The notes: generated by a model from the sequence alone, not told the origin. A stretch of 64,000 bases of DNA from Bacillota bacterium (GCA_023386955.1 JAEWIS010000025.1:62001-126000); one strand, 5' to 3'; shown: positions 44,641 through 53,020, counted from the first letter of the stretch. Numbers and translations: made by a program.

Positions 44641-45707
44641 TTCAGATTGCTCCTTTTCGGGGTTGTATGGAAATATTTGCGTTGGAACCATAAAGCGACG
44701 TTCACCAGCCCGATCATCACCGGCACCTCCACCAGCGGGCCGATGACCGCAGCGAAGGCTGCACCGGAATGAATCCCGAATACGCCTACCGCAACGGCAA
44801 TGGCGAGCTCAAAGTTATTGCTGGCGGCGGTAAAGGCCAGTGTGGAGGTGACGGGATATCCGGCCCCCGCTTTTTTGCCCATAAGGAAGGAAACCAGAAA
44901 CATCACTACAAAATAAATGAGCAGCGGAATGGCGATCCGCACCACATCCAGCGGCAGCTCCAGAACCATGTCCGCCTTCAGGGAGAACATGATCACAATG
45001 GTAAACAGCAGGGCAATCAAGGTGATGGGGCTGATTTTGGGGAGCACCGTCTTCTCATACCAGACGCGCCCTTTCACTTTGGTCCCGATGAACCGGGTCA
45101 GAAAGCCGGCCAGGAAAGGCACACCCAGGTAGATAAACACACTTTTGGCCACCTCCCCCATGGAAATGTCCACAGCCATCCCCTCGAGACCGAACCAGCC
45201 CGGAAGCCATGTAATGAAGAGGTAGGTATAGACCGAATAGAACAGGACCTGAAAGATGGAGTTAAACGCCACCAGCCCCGCCGCGTATTCCGTATCCCCA
45301 CGGCAAAGGTCGTTCCAGACAATCACCATGGCAATGCACCGGGCCAGACCGATCATAATCAGGCCTACCATATACTCCGGGTAATCCCGCAGGAACACAA
45401 TGGCCAGGATAAACATCAGAATGGGACCGATCACCCAGTTTTGGACCAGGGATAAACCCAGAATTTTGCCGTTCCGAAACACCTTCCCCAGCTCCTCGTA
45501 GCGGACCTTGGCAAGGGGCGGGTACATCATCAGAATTAACCCCGCCGCAATAGGAATCGAGGTTGTCCCGATCTGGAACCGGTTCAGCAAATCAACAAAC
45601 GCGGGAAACAGGTTCCCAAGTGCAAGTCCGGCTCCCATGGCCAAAAAAATCCAGAGAGTCAGATACCGGTCCAGAAAGGACAGGCGTTTTTGCGGTATCA
45701 TGTCCAT
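44637..45707 (-). CDS. acr3: Arsenite efflux permease, ACR3 family
   Basis: 356 residues with ten hydrophobic segments. ACR3-specific stretches include [18 protein letters not shown], with the conserved Cys of the transport path, and [20 protein letters not shown]. It exports arsenite (and perhaps antimonite) using the membrane potential. The start follows AGAAGGAGCTTTTGCC. It is the second gene of arsR-acr3-arsC. Confidence 0.96.
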   Translation of the reverse strand: MDMIPQKRLSFLDRYLTLWIFLAMGAGLALGNLFPAFVDLLNRFQIGTTSIPIAAGLILMMYPPLAKVRYEELGKVFRNGKILGLSLVQNWVIGPILMFILAIVFLRDYPEYMVGLIMIGLARCIAMVIVWNDLCRGDTEYAAGLVAFNSIFQVLFYSVYTYLFITWLPGWFGLEGMAVDISMGEVAKSVFIYLGVPFLAGFLTRFIGTKVKGRVWYEKTVLPKISPITLIALLFTIVIMFSLKADMVLELPLDVVRIAIPLLIYFVVMFLVSFLMGKKAGAGYPVTSTLAFTAASNNFELAIAVAVGVFGIHSGAAFAAVIGPLVEVPVMIGLVNVALWFQRKYFHTTPKRSNLK

Positions 45708-45725
45708 GGCAAAAGCTCCTTCTAC

Positions 45726-46046
45726 TCATTCATCACAACAGTTGTCGCCGCATACCTCATCCAAATTCGCTTGCTGGCTGGGCAGCACCTTCAGCAGCTC
45801 CACCAGATAGGGCTTATCCGCCAGATCCAGCGAATAGTAGATCCATTGCCCTCTCCGGGTCTCCTTGACCAGCTTGCCGTCCCGCAGCTTCCGCATATGC
45901 TGGCTTATATTGGGCTGGCTGGTTTGCAAAAGCGCCGCAAGCTCGCACACGCAGCATTCCCTCTCCTTGAGATAAGAAAGGATGGTTAGCCTGGTTTTGT
46001 CTCCGGTTAGTTTAAGCTCATCGGCCAATTGCCCAATGGATACCAA
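45726..46046 (-). CDS. arsR: ArsR-family arsenic-responsive repressor
   Basis: 106 residues from a TTG behind AAGGGGGAAGCTGC; an in-frame TTG at 46064 is the alternative. The metalloid-binding box is ECCVCELAALL (Cys31, Cys32, Cys34) at the start of the recognition helix region, followed by SQPNISQHMRKL. It should leave its operator when arsenite or antimonite binds. The AT-rich palindrome-like tract ATATAATCATTTAATTATAT at about 46079-46100 upstream is a candidate operator. Confidence 0.93.
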   Translation of the reverse strand: MVSIGQLADELKLTGDKTRLTILSYLKERECCVCELAALLQTSQPNISQHMRKLRDGKLVKETRRGQWIYYSLDLADKPYLVELLKVLPSQQANLDEVCGDNCCDE

Positions 46047-46160
46047 AGCAGCTTCCCCCTTCAATCAGATTCTTATATTATTATATAATTAAATGATTAT
46101 ATTTAAAAGACCCAAAATAAACTAAACCCGTCCATAACCGGACGGGCTTCTTGCATTCGC

Positions 46161-46955
46161 TTATTTTACCGCCTTAATCACTGCTGCCAGCACGTAGTCC
46201 TCCAAATTGGAGCAAGGCTCCCAGTCCTTGATGAATGCCTTGGATTCATCCTTAGGCTCAATGCTGATATGGGAAAACCCGCTATCTTTCAGTATTTGCT
46301 CCAATTCGTCCACGGTGGATGCCCCGGAGATGCAGCTTGAGAGGGCGTCCATATCTCCCTTCACTTCTTCCGGCAATGGGACTGATGCAACCACATCCGA
46401 TACCGCGATTCTGCCGCCCGGTTTGAGCACACGATAAGCCTCCCGGTAAACCTGCGGCTTATCCGGAGACAAATTGATCACACAGTTGGAAATAATGGCA
46501 TCCACCGTCCCGTCGGCCACCGGCAGATGCTCTATCTCCCCCAGCCGAAAGTCTGTGTTGGCAAAGCCGCCTTTCAGCGCATTCCGTCGTGCCTGGCTCA
46601 CCATCTCCGGGGTCATATCCACACCGATTACATGCCCTGCTGAACCTACCTGCCGGGAGGCCAGGAAACAATCGAAGCCCCCGCCGCTGCCCAAATCAAG
46701 GACTGTTTCGCCCGGCCTAAGCGCTGCGATTGCCTGCGGGTTGCCGCAGCCGAGACCCAGGTTCGCACCCTGTGGCACTGACGCCAGCTCCTCTGAGGAA
46801 TATCCCAGCTTTGCCGAAACCTCGTCGGGAGCGGCACAGGACCCAGCCGTCTCTCCTCCGGAGCAGCAGCTTCTCTCCGCGCCAGATTGCAAAACAATGC
46901 TTTTGTACCTCTTGCGTACCGCCTGCCTGATTTCATCATGACTGAATTGATTCAT
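46161..46955 (-). CDS. arsM: Arsenite S-adenosylmethionine methyltransferase
   Basis: 264 residues from the ATG behind AAGGAGTGAGGAGA. The SAM motif is VLDLGSGGGFDCFLA. The three conserved arsenic-ligand cysteines are present: Cys70 (NLGLGCGNP), Cys158 (ISNCVINLSPDK) and Cys208 (LSSCISGA). It methylates trivalent arsenic to methylarsenicals. A Cys-rich N-terminus (ERSCCSGG, GSC) is also seen. It is transcribed toward the arsR operon but has its own promoter region with an operator matching that of the MarR gene upstream. Confidence 0.95.
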   Translation of the reverse strand: MNQFSHDEIRQAVRKRYKSIVLQSGAERSCCSGGETAGSCAAPDEVSAKLGYSSEELASVPQGANLGLGCGNPQAIAALRPGETVLDLGSGGGFDCFLASRQVGSAGHVIGVDMTPEMVSQARRNALKGGFANTDFRLGEIEHLPVADGTVDAIISNCVINLSPDKPQVYREAYRVLKPGGRIAVSDVVASVPLPEEVKGDMDALSSCISGASTVDELEQILKDSGFSHISIEPKDESKAFIKDWEPCSNLEDYVLAAVIKAVK

Positions 46956-46979
46956 TCTCCTCACTCCTTGTTTTCATCA

Positions 46980-47000
46980 ATAATTGATTATTGCAACTAT
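46980..47000. promoter_or_regulatory. 21-bp operator upstream of arsM (ATAGTTG-N7-CAATTAT)
   Basis: On the minus strand the 7-7-7 arrangement ATAGTTG-CAATAAT-CAATTAT matches 47511-47531 (ATAGTTG-N7-CAACTAT) in all but one arm position. It lies 25 bp before the arsM start. It is probably bound by the adjacent MarR protein. Confidence 0.65.
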
Positions 47001-47020
47001 ATAGGATTATAAACTCCCCA

Positions 47021-47479
47021 TTAAAGGGGAGGCGTACAGCAATTGGGGCTTTTGCCCATGGCATCACTGAGAAGCTGCAGACTTTCGAGGACCTGCGCCT
47101 GTTTATCCGGAGGCACATGCTGGAACAGATTTCGTATGTAATCCTCCATCAGTCCTGAGACAGCCTCAGCCTGCTGATTGCCGGCATCCGTGAGAGAGAG
47201 CACTACGTACCTCCGGTCCTGCGGATCAGGATGGCGGCCGACCAATCCGGCCTCCACCAGCTGCTGCACTTGCCGGCTTAAGGTGCTGGTATCCACGTTC
47301 AGCGACTCGGACAGCTCATTCAGCGAGAGGCGGGAGCGTCTGGATATTTCGTAGATAATGTGGCTTTGGATAACGGAGACGCCGCAGCATTGGGCACTGT
47401 CCTTCTGGAGCAAGCCAAAGCGACGGACGAGAAGCTGCAAGGTTTCCCTGACATTCACCTGAGCGGAGCTGAATTCCAT
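47021..47479 (-). CDS. MarR-family regulator with paired cysteines (candidate arsenical sensor)
   Basis: 152 residues. The winged HTH is LSLNELSESLNVDTSTLSRQ followed by RHPDPQDRRYVVLSLTDAG. Two vicinal cysteine pairs stand out: Cys31-Cys32 in the first helix (SAQCCGVSV) and Cys147-Cys148 near the C-terminus (SPNCCTPPL). Such pairs could form a trivalent-arsenic site between helices of the dimer. It lies upstream of arsM on the same strand, and both genes have the same 21-bp palindrome, so it probably represses itself and arsM. The sensing role is inference. Confidence 0.88.
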   Translation of the reverse strand: MEFSSAQVNVRETLQLLVRRFGLLQKDSAQCCGVSVIQSHIIYEISRRSRLSLNELSESLNVDTSTLSRQVQQLVEAGLVGRHPDPQDRRYVVLSLTDAGNQQAEAVSGLMEDYIRNLFQHVPPDKQAQVLESLQLLSDAMGKSPNCCTPPL

Positions 47480-47510
47480 GTTTGATCACCTGCCCATATG
47501 GTAGCATATA

Positions 47511-47531
47511 ATAGTTGACTTTTGCAACTAT
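47511..47531. promoter_or_regulatory. 21-bp operator upstream of the MarR gene (ATAGTTG-N7-CAACTAT)
   Basis: A perfect inverted repeat with 7-bp arms, extended by flanking A and T to AATAGTTG...CAACTATT. It lies 32 bp before the MarR start and matches the element upstream of arsM. Confidence 0.7.
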
Positions 47532-48065
47532 TTAATTTTTCATCTATATGGCGAAGAGAGAGGTGCTGGATCACTGATGTTGCACCCCTCTGGTGACTGT
47601 TGCCCCCAGGCTCCAACGGACCCACCGTACGCTAATTGGGGGATTTCCCGCGTTTTGAGATTTTCGCGGACACAGGAGACGCTATTTGCCCCAGTAGCCT
47701 TCATTCGGGCACTCCTCCCCCATTTAACGGCTCTACGGTCCGCGAAAATGTGAAAACCCCGTTTTTCCGCGAAATAGCGGAACGTCGGTCCGTTCGGGAC
47801 AGGTACGAGATAGGTACGAGATAGGTACGAGATAGGTACGAGATAGGTACGAGATAGGTACGAGATAGGTACGAGATAGGTACAGATTAGGCGGCGGCAA
47901 ACCGGATGGAAGTATACAAAAAGGGCGCCCGTCCAGCGGCCCGCCCTCCCCCATCCACTAGCATGGCACACAAATCTTCTCTGCTTCAGCCATACCTCAG
48001 TCCCGACCTTTGTCCGTCTCTCTCACGCGGCCTCTGCCTGCTCGAAAACAACACCACTCTGCACT
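47532..48065. other. Gene-free repeat-rich spacer
   Basis: 534 bp without a convincing gene. It contains TCGCGGACACAGGAGACGCT and CCGCGAAAATGTGAAAACCC type words, then CCGCGAAATAGCGGAA, resembling interspersed intergenic repeats of Paenibacillus, and the 11-bp tandem array listed separately. A frame open at 47540-47971 (minus) merely reads through the array. It separates the arsenic genes from the glycosylation island. Confidence 0.55.
47801..47883. repeat. 11-bp tandem repeat AGGTACGAGAT, seven perfect copies plus partial
   Basis: Seven identical 11-bp units occupy 47801-47877, followed by AGGTAC and a degenerate copy to 47888. There is no spacer sequence. Eleven base pairs is close to one helical turn, so every unit presents the same DNA face. 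It is likely to vary in copy number between strains. Confidence 0.95.
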
Positions 48066-48344
48066 TCACTTCAGCCGGCCCCGCTTCACCTTGGCGGACA
48101 GCCACACCCTGCCGGGTTTCCCCTTCACCAGCCGGGAAATGCGGATGCCGTAGAGCTTCTCCGCCAGCACCGCCTGATGCCGGACCAGCACCTCAGCCTG
48201 ACGCCTGACCTGCTCCGCAGCCTCGGGAGATTCCAGCGTCAGAGCCGCGATGCCCTCCAGCATATCCGCCAGGGCATGCTGGCTGCGGGCCAGGGAGCCG
48301 AGGATATCCAGCCGGATTTCCATCTCCCGCTCCTTGGGGGTCAT
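48066..48344 (-). CDS. Small helical protein, paralogue 3 of a three-gene set
   Basis: 92 residues, mostly predicted helix with heptad-like spacing (ILGSLARSQHALADMLEGIA) and a very basic C-terminus (SRLVKGKPGRVWLSAKVKRG). No known domain was recognised. The N-terminal segment resembles that of the 48690-48977 gene (AKSQRELALIL against ARSQHALADML). Its ATG overlaps the stop of the 48341-48673 gene, so the three genes form one transcript next to the glycosylation genes. Confidence 0.7.
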   Translation of the reverse strand: MTPKEREMEIRLDILGSLARSQHALADMLEGIAALTLESPEAAEQVRRQAEVLVRHQAVLAEKLYGIRISRLVKGKPGRVWLSAKVKRGRLK

Positions 48345-48673
48345 GCGTCATCTCCCGAATCGCCGAAGAGGTCCCCCAGACCGCCTCCGGACCCTTCCGA
48401 TTCCGCCTTCTGGATCAGAATCCCCAGATTCTTGGCTAGCCCCTGCTCCATCCGCGTAATACCGGCAATCACTTCCACAATATTCTCATGCAGCTCCAGG
48501 GCATTCTTATGGAATTCCTCGCAGCCGGGAAAGCAGTTTTCGCGCATGTGCCCGCATACCCAGCTCCGGCGCTGCTCCGCCTCCAGCGCCTTGGCTTCCA
48601 GAATAACCGAGATATGCTCCTGCATCAGCGCCGATGATTCCAGCATGTCGAGCAGAGTATCACTGCGTTTCAT
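48341..48673 (-). CDS. Small helical protein, paralogue 2 of a three-gene set
   Basis: 110 residues, helical, with a Gly/Asp-rich acidic C-terminus (GSGGGLGDLFGDSGDDA) and three cysteines (CGHMRENCFPGC). The pattern LDMLESSALMQEHISVILEAK is reminiscent of the other two proteins. No family was recognised. The start follows GGAGGCGGCATTTC. Confidence 0.7.
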   Translation of the reverse strand: MKRSDTLLDMLESSALMQEHISVILEAKALEAEQRRSWVCGHMRENCFPGCEEFHKNALELHENIVEVIAGITRMEQGLAKNLGILIQKAESEGSGGGLGDLFGDSGDDA

Positions 48674-48689
48674 GAAATGCCGCCTCCTC

Positions 48690-48977
48690 TCATTCTTCCT
48701 CCTGGCCTTGAAGCTCCTTGATCACCGGCTCCAGATTGTCCCCCAATGCGTCCTCCAAATCTGCCAGGCCGTTTAAGTACACGGCAATGTTCTTGGACAG
48801 ATCGATAGACTGGCTCTTCACTTCTTCCACTCCGGCCCCGGCCATATGAGCGTGGGGTATATTGATCACCAGCCCTGCCGCATGACAGGCCAAGTCCCGC
48901 TCCGCCTTCAGAATGAGGGCCAGCTCCCGTTGAGATTTGGCCATATGGTGCAGGATCCAGTCGATGCGTTCGTTCAT
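48690..48977 (-). CDS. Small helical protein, paralogue 1 of a three-gene set
   Basis: 95 residues from the ATG behind AAGGGAGTGACGGA; an in-frame ATG at 49025 is too far upstream. WILHHMAKSQRELALILKAE at the N-terminus and a long acidic helix at the C-terminus (DLSKNIAVYLNGLADLEDAL). No family was recognised. It is first of the three-gene minus-strand set, divergent from the epimerase gene. A spore-coat or glycosylation scaffold role is only a guess from position. Confidence 0.7.
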   Translation of the reverse strand: MNERIDWILHHMAKSQRELALILKAERDLACHAAGLVINIPHAHMAGAGVEEVKSQSIDLSKNIAVYLNGLADLEDALGDNLEPVIKELQGQEEE

Positions 48978-49241
48978 TCCGTCACTCCCTTTATTCTCGG
49001 AAATGTGCAACCGTGTACCCGTCATTCACAGCATATGCAGCCGGCCAAAAAGGGGAACAAAACAACCGTTGTCCCTCCTCCTTCCGCGCAGCTCAAAAAT
49101 CCCGCCAGCACCGGGCGGGTGTCCTGTACGCGCCATACGCAGGCCACGTAGGATAGTCTATCGGCGCCGCAGGAGTCTGTTTGCAGGCTTATGCTTGGTC
49201 CGGCGCACGGGAGACCTGTTTCTTGCGAAGGAGGAAATGGC

Positions 49242-50174
49242 ATGAAAGCACTAGTCACGGGAGGTGCCGGTTTTATTGGCGCCCACCTGGCCAGGGAACT
49301 CTTGGAGCGGCAGTGGGAGGTCCATGTATTGGATGACCTGTCCACAGGCCATGCGTCCAAGGTTCCCCTGGGAGCAACGCTTCACCAGATGGACATCCGC
49401 CAACCGGAGGTGGAGGAGCGTATTGCCCACATCCGGCCGGACATCGTATTCCACCTGGCCGCCCAAGCGGATGTGCAGCGTTCCATCAAGGAACCGGATA
49501 CGGATGCTGCCATCAACATCACCGGCACGGCACGGATTCTCAAGGCATGTGTGGCGGCACAGGCCCGCAAGCTGATTTTCTCCTCCACCTCCGCCGTTTA
49601 CGGGGAATTGAGCAAGGACAAAATCACCGAGTGGGATTCTCCTCAGCCCATCTCCTTCTATGGCATGTCCAAATGGGCCGGGGAGCAATATCTGGAGGTG
49701 TTCCGCCGCCTGCATGGCCTGCCCTATACCGTCCTGCGGTACGGCAATGTCTACGGTCCCGGCCAAACGGCCAAGGGCGAGGGTGGCGTTATTGCCCTGT
49801 TCATGGAGAAGCTGGCCAAAAACAAACCCTTGCGCATTCACGGGGACGGCGGCCAGACCAGAGACTTCATCTACGTCAAGGATGTGGTGGCAGCCAATCT
49901 GGCTGCGGTGGATGCAGGCGACGGAGACACCTTCCAGATCAGCACCGGGAACACCACCTCTGTCAATCAGATCGCCCAGCTTCTCAAGGAGCTGCATCCG
50001 GCAGAGGTTCCGGTGGAGTATGGGCCGGCCCGGCCCGGAGATATCCGGCACAGCTGTCTGGACAGCGCCAAGGCACAGAAGCATCTCCACTGGCAGCCCT
50101 CCGTCAGCTTCCCGCAGGGACTTGCCGAAACCTACCGCCACTGGTTTCCCTCCCCCGGCAGCCGGACGGAATAA
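49242..50174 (+). CDS. NAD-dependent sugar-nucleotide epimerase (UDP-glucose 4-epimerase-like)
   Basis: 310 residues from the ATG behind AAGGAGGAAATGGC. The extended SDR signs are TGGAGFIGAHLA (NAD binding), HLAAQADVQRS, SSTSAVYGE and the catalytic Tyr-xxx-Lys in YGMSKWAGEQ. VLRYGNVYGPGQ and the RPGDI motif in the C-terminus agree with GalE-type enzymes. It probably supplies UDP-galactose or a related donor to the glycosyltransferases downstream. Divergent from the three small helical genes. Confidence 0.92.
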   Translation: MKALVTGGAGFIGAHLARELLERQWEVHVLDDLSTGHASKVPLGATLHQMDIRQPEVEERIAHIRPDIVFHLAAQADVQRSIKEPDTDAAINITGTARILKACVAAQARKLIFSSTSAVYGELSKDKITEWDSPQPISFYGMSKWAGEQYLEVFRRLHGLPYTVLRYGNVYGPGQTAKGEGGVIALFMEKLAKNKPLRIHGDGGQTRDFIYVKDVVAANLAAVDAGDGDTFQISTGNTTSVNQIAQLLKELHPAEVPVEYGPARPGDIRHSCLDSAKAQKHLHWQPSVSFPQGLAETYRHWFPSPGSRTE

Positions 50175-50180
50175 GCGCAG

Positions 50181-50211
50181 AAAAAACGGCCCGCAGCGGG
50201 CCGTTTTTCTT
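50181..50211 (+). terminator. Terminator of the epimerase gene
   Basis: AAAAACGGCCCGC-AGC-GGGCCGTTTTT is a strong hairpin with T-run six bases after the stop codon. It can also act on converging minus-strand transcripts. Confidence 0.9.
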
Positions 50212-50250
50212 TGAGGCGATCTGTATGCAGGCTTAGGGGAGCTGCTTGCT

Positions 50251-50640
50251 TCAGGCGCCGTAAACCGCTCCCTCCAGCCCATAAGGCCCGACAATCCTCG
50301 CCTTTAATTCGGGAGAGGCAACGGTGAGGAAATAGGAAATCGTGCCGGTTTGCCCGCTTTCCTCGTATTTGGTCCGGGTGTGGGCTTTAAAGAAGCAGCC
50401 CTCCGTCATCTGGTATATGACAGGACCCATGGCTGAATTTCTGCGGATTCTGATATCCAGCTCGCCCATATCCCAATTCAACGGCTTATCCCAGCCGATC
50501 TCCAGCAGCAGCAGCACCCGGTCCGCCGGCACCAAGCCGGACAAGGTTACAGAGGTCAGCACAATTTCACTTGCCCCAACGGGAAAGGGCTGAAACTCCC
50601 CTTTTTTCGCTTCTGTTTTGTAGCCTGATTTTTTATGCAT
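50251..50640 (-). CDS. Beta-rich small protein, exosporium-like
   Basis: 129 residues from the ATG behind GAGGTGATAATG. The middle alternates hydrophobic and polar residues (EIVLTSVTLSGLV, RVLLLLEIGWDKPL, ELDIRIRRNSAMGPVIYQM, GTISYFLTVASPE), which suggests a jelly-roll sandwich. The order of strands recalls ExsC-like exosporium proteins, but similarity is weak. No signal peptide. It lies immediately downstream of a glycosyltransferase gene and may be its protein acceptor; that is inference. Confidence 0.6.
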   Translation of the reverse strand: MHKKSGYKTEAKKGEFQPFPVGASEIVLTSVTLSGLVPADRVLLLLEIGWDKPLNWDMGELDIRIRRNSAMGPVIYQMTEGCFFKAHTRTKYEESGQTGTISYFLTVASPELKARIVGPYGLEGAVYGA

Positions 50641-50650
50641 CATTATCACC

Positions 50651-51712
50651 TCACAAGGATTGGAGCATGCCGATAAATTGGCGGCAATACAGATCCGGAT
50701 TGAAGTTATTCACTACATGCTGCTGGGCGCCGGCCCGGATAGCCTCCCGCAGCCCCTTGTTGCCCATCAATTCCTTCGCTTCGGCAACGGCATGGGAGAT
50801 ATCGCCCAAATGATAATACTTACCCGTCAGATTATGGTAGATGGAGGTGGAAACACCGTCGGAATTGCTGGTGAGCACAGGGCAGCGGCAGCTCATCGCC
50901 TCCAGAAGCGCATATGGCGCACCCTCTACCTTGGAAGTCGAACAGAGGAAACCGCCGGAATCGCCGATGACAGAGAAATAATGCTGCATTTGTGCATGGG
51001 GCACATTGGAGCGCACCGTCAGACGTTTGCCCAGATTCAGCTTGCTGATCAGCTCCATGAATTTCTCCCGCTCCTCCGGTTGGGAGAGCGTGTGATCCTC
51101 GAACATCCACATCTCCAGATTGGGAACCTGCTCCGCCAGCTGGTGGCCGATATGCAGGAATTCCCTCCAGTTCTTGTTATCCTCAATCCGCCCCAGCCAG
51201 GCCATGATAGGAGCATCATGCTTCGGCGCTTCCCGGTAAGTGAAGCGGGTATGATCGAAGCAATTGTTGAACTTAAATTGAGGCTTGCCGGGAAACAGCT
51301 CGCTGAACAAGGCATCAATGTGGGGAGTACAAGGATTGAGCAGCCCGTTGGCATACGCATCGATATAAGGGGCTGCCAGAGTCAGCTGCTCGCGGGCCAC
51401 GTGTTTGGGGCCGTAGCCCTGGATTTCCAGCACCAGCTTGCCGGTATATCCCAAGAGGCGCAGCCGGGGAAAGGCCAAATGGTCAGTGACGGCGACCACT
51501 GCATCGAACTGGTAGGTATCCAGAATATGCTTGACTGCAATGTCATCCGTGGTGACGTATACCGGGAAATCCGTTGAATTCTGCAGTCCCGCCCCCCACC
51601 GGTAATACAGGCAATGCCCTTCGATGCCAACATTCCGGAGGGCGCGGCACCGCTCCCGGTTTAGTGTCTCTACCCCTCCGCTGGGCACGTAATATACGAA
51701 CAATACCTTCAT
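50651..51712 (-). CDS. Glycosyltransferase family 4-like (GT-B)
   Basis: 353 residues from the ATG behind GGAGGGGAGCCCAACGTT; the frame extends upstream without a start signal. An N-terminal Rossmann half begins MKVLFVYYVPSGGVETLNRE; the C-terminal half contains MAWLGRIEDNKNWREFLHIG and SKVEGAPYALLEAMSCRCPV, the donor-binding E-x7-E region. It uses a nucleotide sugar to extend a surface glycan. It follows the 51738-52073 gene by 25 bp. Confidence 0.9.
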   Translation of the reverse strand: MKVLFVYYVPSGGVETLNRERCRALRNVGIEGHCLYYRWGAGLQNSTDFPVYVTTDDIAVKHILDTYQFDAVVAVTDHLAFPRLRLLGYTGKLVLEIQGYGPKHVAREQLTLAAPYIDAYANGLLNPCTPHIDALFSELFPGKPQFKFNNCFDHTRFTYREAPKHDAPIMAWLGRIEDNKNWREFLHIGHQLAEQVPNLEMWMFEDHTLSQPEEREKFMELISKLNLGKRLTVRSNVPHAQMQHYFSVIGDSGGFLCSTSKVEGAPYALLEAMSCRCPVLTSNSDGVSTSIYHNLTGKYYHLGDISHAVAEAKELMGNKGLREAIRAGAQQHVVNNFNPDLYCRQFIGMLQSL

Positions 51713-51737
51713 AACGTTGGGCTCCCCTCCTCCCTTT

Positions 51738-52073
51738 TTAAGGCAATCGAATAAAATCCTCCTGGCTGTAAACGGCCACCACATTACCGTTGAGCTTGGC
51801 GTAGGTAATAATGCCCGTCGTGGCATACGAATTGATATTGGTCACCAGCAGCATGGAGAAGGGAATCAGATTGGTAGGAATATCCGGCACCCATACGGAG
51901 CCGTACGCTGGCACATGATGCAGCGCCACATACCCGACCGCACCGTTATAGTACATATGCAGGAGAAAATCAAACTCCTCCGCACCCAGATTCTGTACCG
52001 ACAGGTCCATGGACGTAATATAGTTTGAGTCGATCTTCCCGCCTGGCATTGTTTCCAAACGCATGATGGACAA
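51738..52073 (-). CDS. Small beta-rich protein of unknown function
   Basis: 111 residues from TTG behind AAAGGAGGTTGTCGGC. The sequence has short beta-type stretches (ITSMDLSVQNLG, EFDFLLHMYYNGAVGYVAL, IITYAKLNGNVVAVYSQEDF) and no signal peptide. It resembles other small sandwich-like spore or exosporium proteins in composition, but I do not recognise a family. It is the first gene of a minus-strand unit with the glycosyltransferase and the 50251-50640 gene. Confidence 0.65.
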   Translation of the reverse strand: MSIMRLETMPGGKIDSNYITSMDLSVQNLGAEEFDFLLHMYYNGAVGYVALHHVPAYGSVWVPDIPTNLIPFSMLLVTNINSYATTGIITYAKLNGNVVAVYSQEDFIRLP

Positions 52074-52128
52074 GCCGACAACCTCCTTTTATAGAGACAC
52101 ATGGCGCTTCATTGGAATTCTCTCTTAT

Positions 52129-52137
52129 TACTTTATG
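52129..52137 (-). promoter_or_regulatory. Possible sigma-K-type -10 (CATAAAGTA)
   Basis: CATAAAGTA fits the sigma-K -10 consensus CATAnnnTA, 55 bp before the TTG start at 52073. No good -35 (AC) is seen at the expected distance. Late mother-cell expression is suggested but weak. Confidence 0.3.
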
Positions 52138-52324
52138 CATAAGGGCAAACAACGGCAGGGCATTCATGGAGTGGAAGAACCCAACTTCTTAAGGTGAAGA
52201 GCGGCCGAGATGAATAGATTTATTTCACTGTAGTCTATAAGTGTACAATCACGGGACAACGGCGGCGCATTTACTATAAAAGAAAGGCATCTTATACCAT
52301 TCCCTTGCAAAGGAGCGAGCCGAC

Positions 52325-52957
52325 GTGAAGTTGAGCGATTTGAGAGGCGAATATGACGCCATATTCAGCCTGGGTGATTTATGCCTGGCTTCCATTCAAT
52401 TGGAAAAGTATAACCTCCGGCCTTACGCCGGTGTGCTGGACTGGATGGCCTCCTACAATCTGTCGGACGTCAACCGATTGTTGGCCAACCGGTTTGCCGG
52501 ATTTATGGACTATCCCAATCTGAAGGTGGTAGGCAATGCCAGCGACAAGCTTTATCTGGTGCTGGAGCAGCAGTACAATTGTCTGTCCAACCATGATTTT
52601 TTTACCGCCAACAACTTCCCGCCCCATCTGGCCGCCTACCCCGAAATCAAGGCCAAGTACGACCGGAGAGTGGCGCGTTTCCTGGAAAAAATGGAGACGG
52701 CCGACCACATTCTGTTCATCCGGACGGAAGGAACCTACGAGCAGGCCAGAGAGCTGGAGATGGTGCTCTCCAAGCTGGTTAAGAAGGACTTCAAGGTGCT
52801 GCTGATCCAGCATGACCCCAATGTGGTAGCCCTGATGGAGAATAACTGGCCTCTGCGCCGGATCTGCTCCATTCAGCTTCCCGGCCAGGACAAATGGGAA
52901 GGCAACCACTATTATTGGGAGAAAATCTTAAGCGGCATCCAGCTGCGAACCTCCTGA
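52325..52957 (+). CDS. DUF1796 putative cysteine peptidase family protein
   Basis: 210 residues from GTG behind AAGGAGCGAGCCGAC. The opening DAIFSLGDLCLASIQLEKYN followed by LRPYAGVLDWMASYN is the DUF1796 hallmark, with the conserved Cys20. HILFIRTEGTYEQARELEMV follows in the second half. Members are annotated as papain-like peptidases, but the sequence context (glycosyltransferases) fits a role in glycan assembly better. Function unproven. It is the only plus-strand gene in this stretch. Confidence 0.85.
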   Translation: MKLSDLRGEYDAIFSLGDLCLASIQLEKYNLRPYAGVLDWMASYNLSDVNRLLANRFAGFMDYPNLKVVGNASDKLYLVLEQQYNCLSNHDFFTANNFPPHLAAYPEIKAKYDRRVARFLEKMETADHILFIRTEGTYEQARELEMVLSKLVKKDFKVLLIQHDPNVVALMENNWPLRRICSIQLPGQDKWEGNHYYWEKILSGIQLRTS

Positions 52958-52966
52958 TCCACACAC

Positions 52967-53020
52967 AATCGGCCAGCGCTCCCCGGCAGTCCTGACTCCG
53001 GCGGTTGCGCTGGCCGATTG
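52967..53020. terminator. Long hairpin between DUF1796 and methyltransferase genes
   Basis: CAATCGGCCAGCGC and GCGCTGGCCGATTG form a 14-bp perfect stem with an inner CCGG/CCGG pairing. No T-run follows on either strand. It lies between convergent genes and probably acts as a bidirectional terminator or RNA end stabiliser. Confidence 0.55.

Noticed and set aside
47801..47888. Possible CRISPR array
   Set aside because: Units are 11 bp and directly adjacent with no spacers; no cas genes nearby.
47540..47971. 143-codon frame with repeated YLVPISYLSRT
   Set aside because: The repetition comes from the 11-bp DNA tandem repeat, 11 residues per three units; no ribosome binding site and no conserved look.
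49251..50294. 347-codon open frame on the minus strand opposite the epimerase
   Set aside because: Antisense to a clear SDR enzyme and composed of shadow-type residues.
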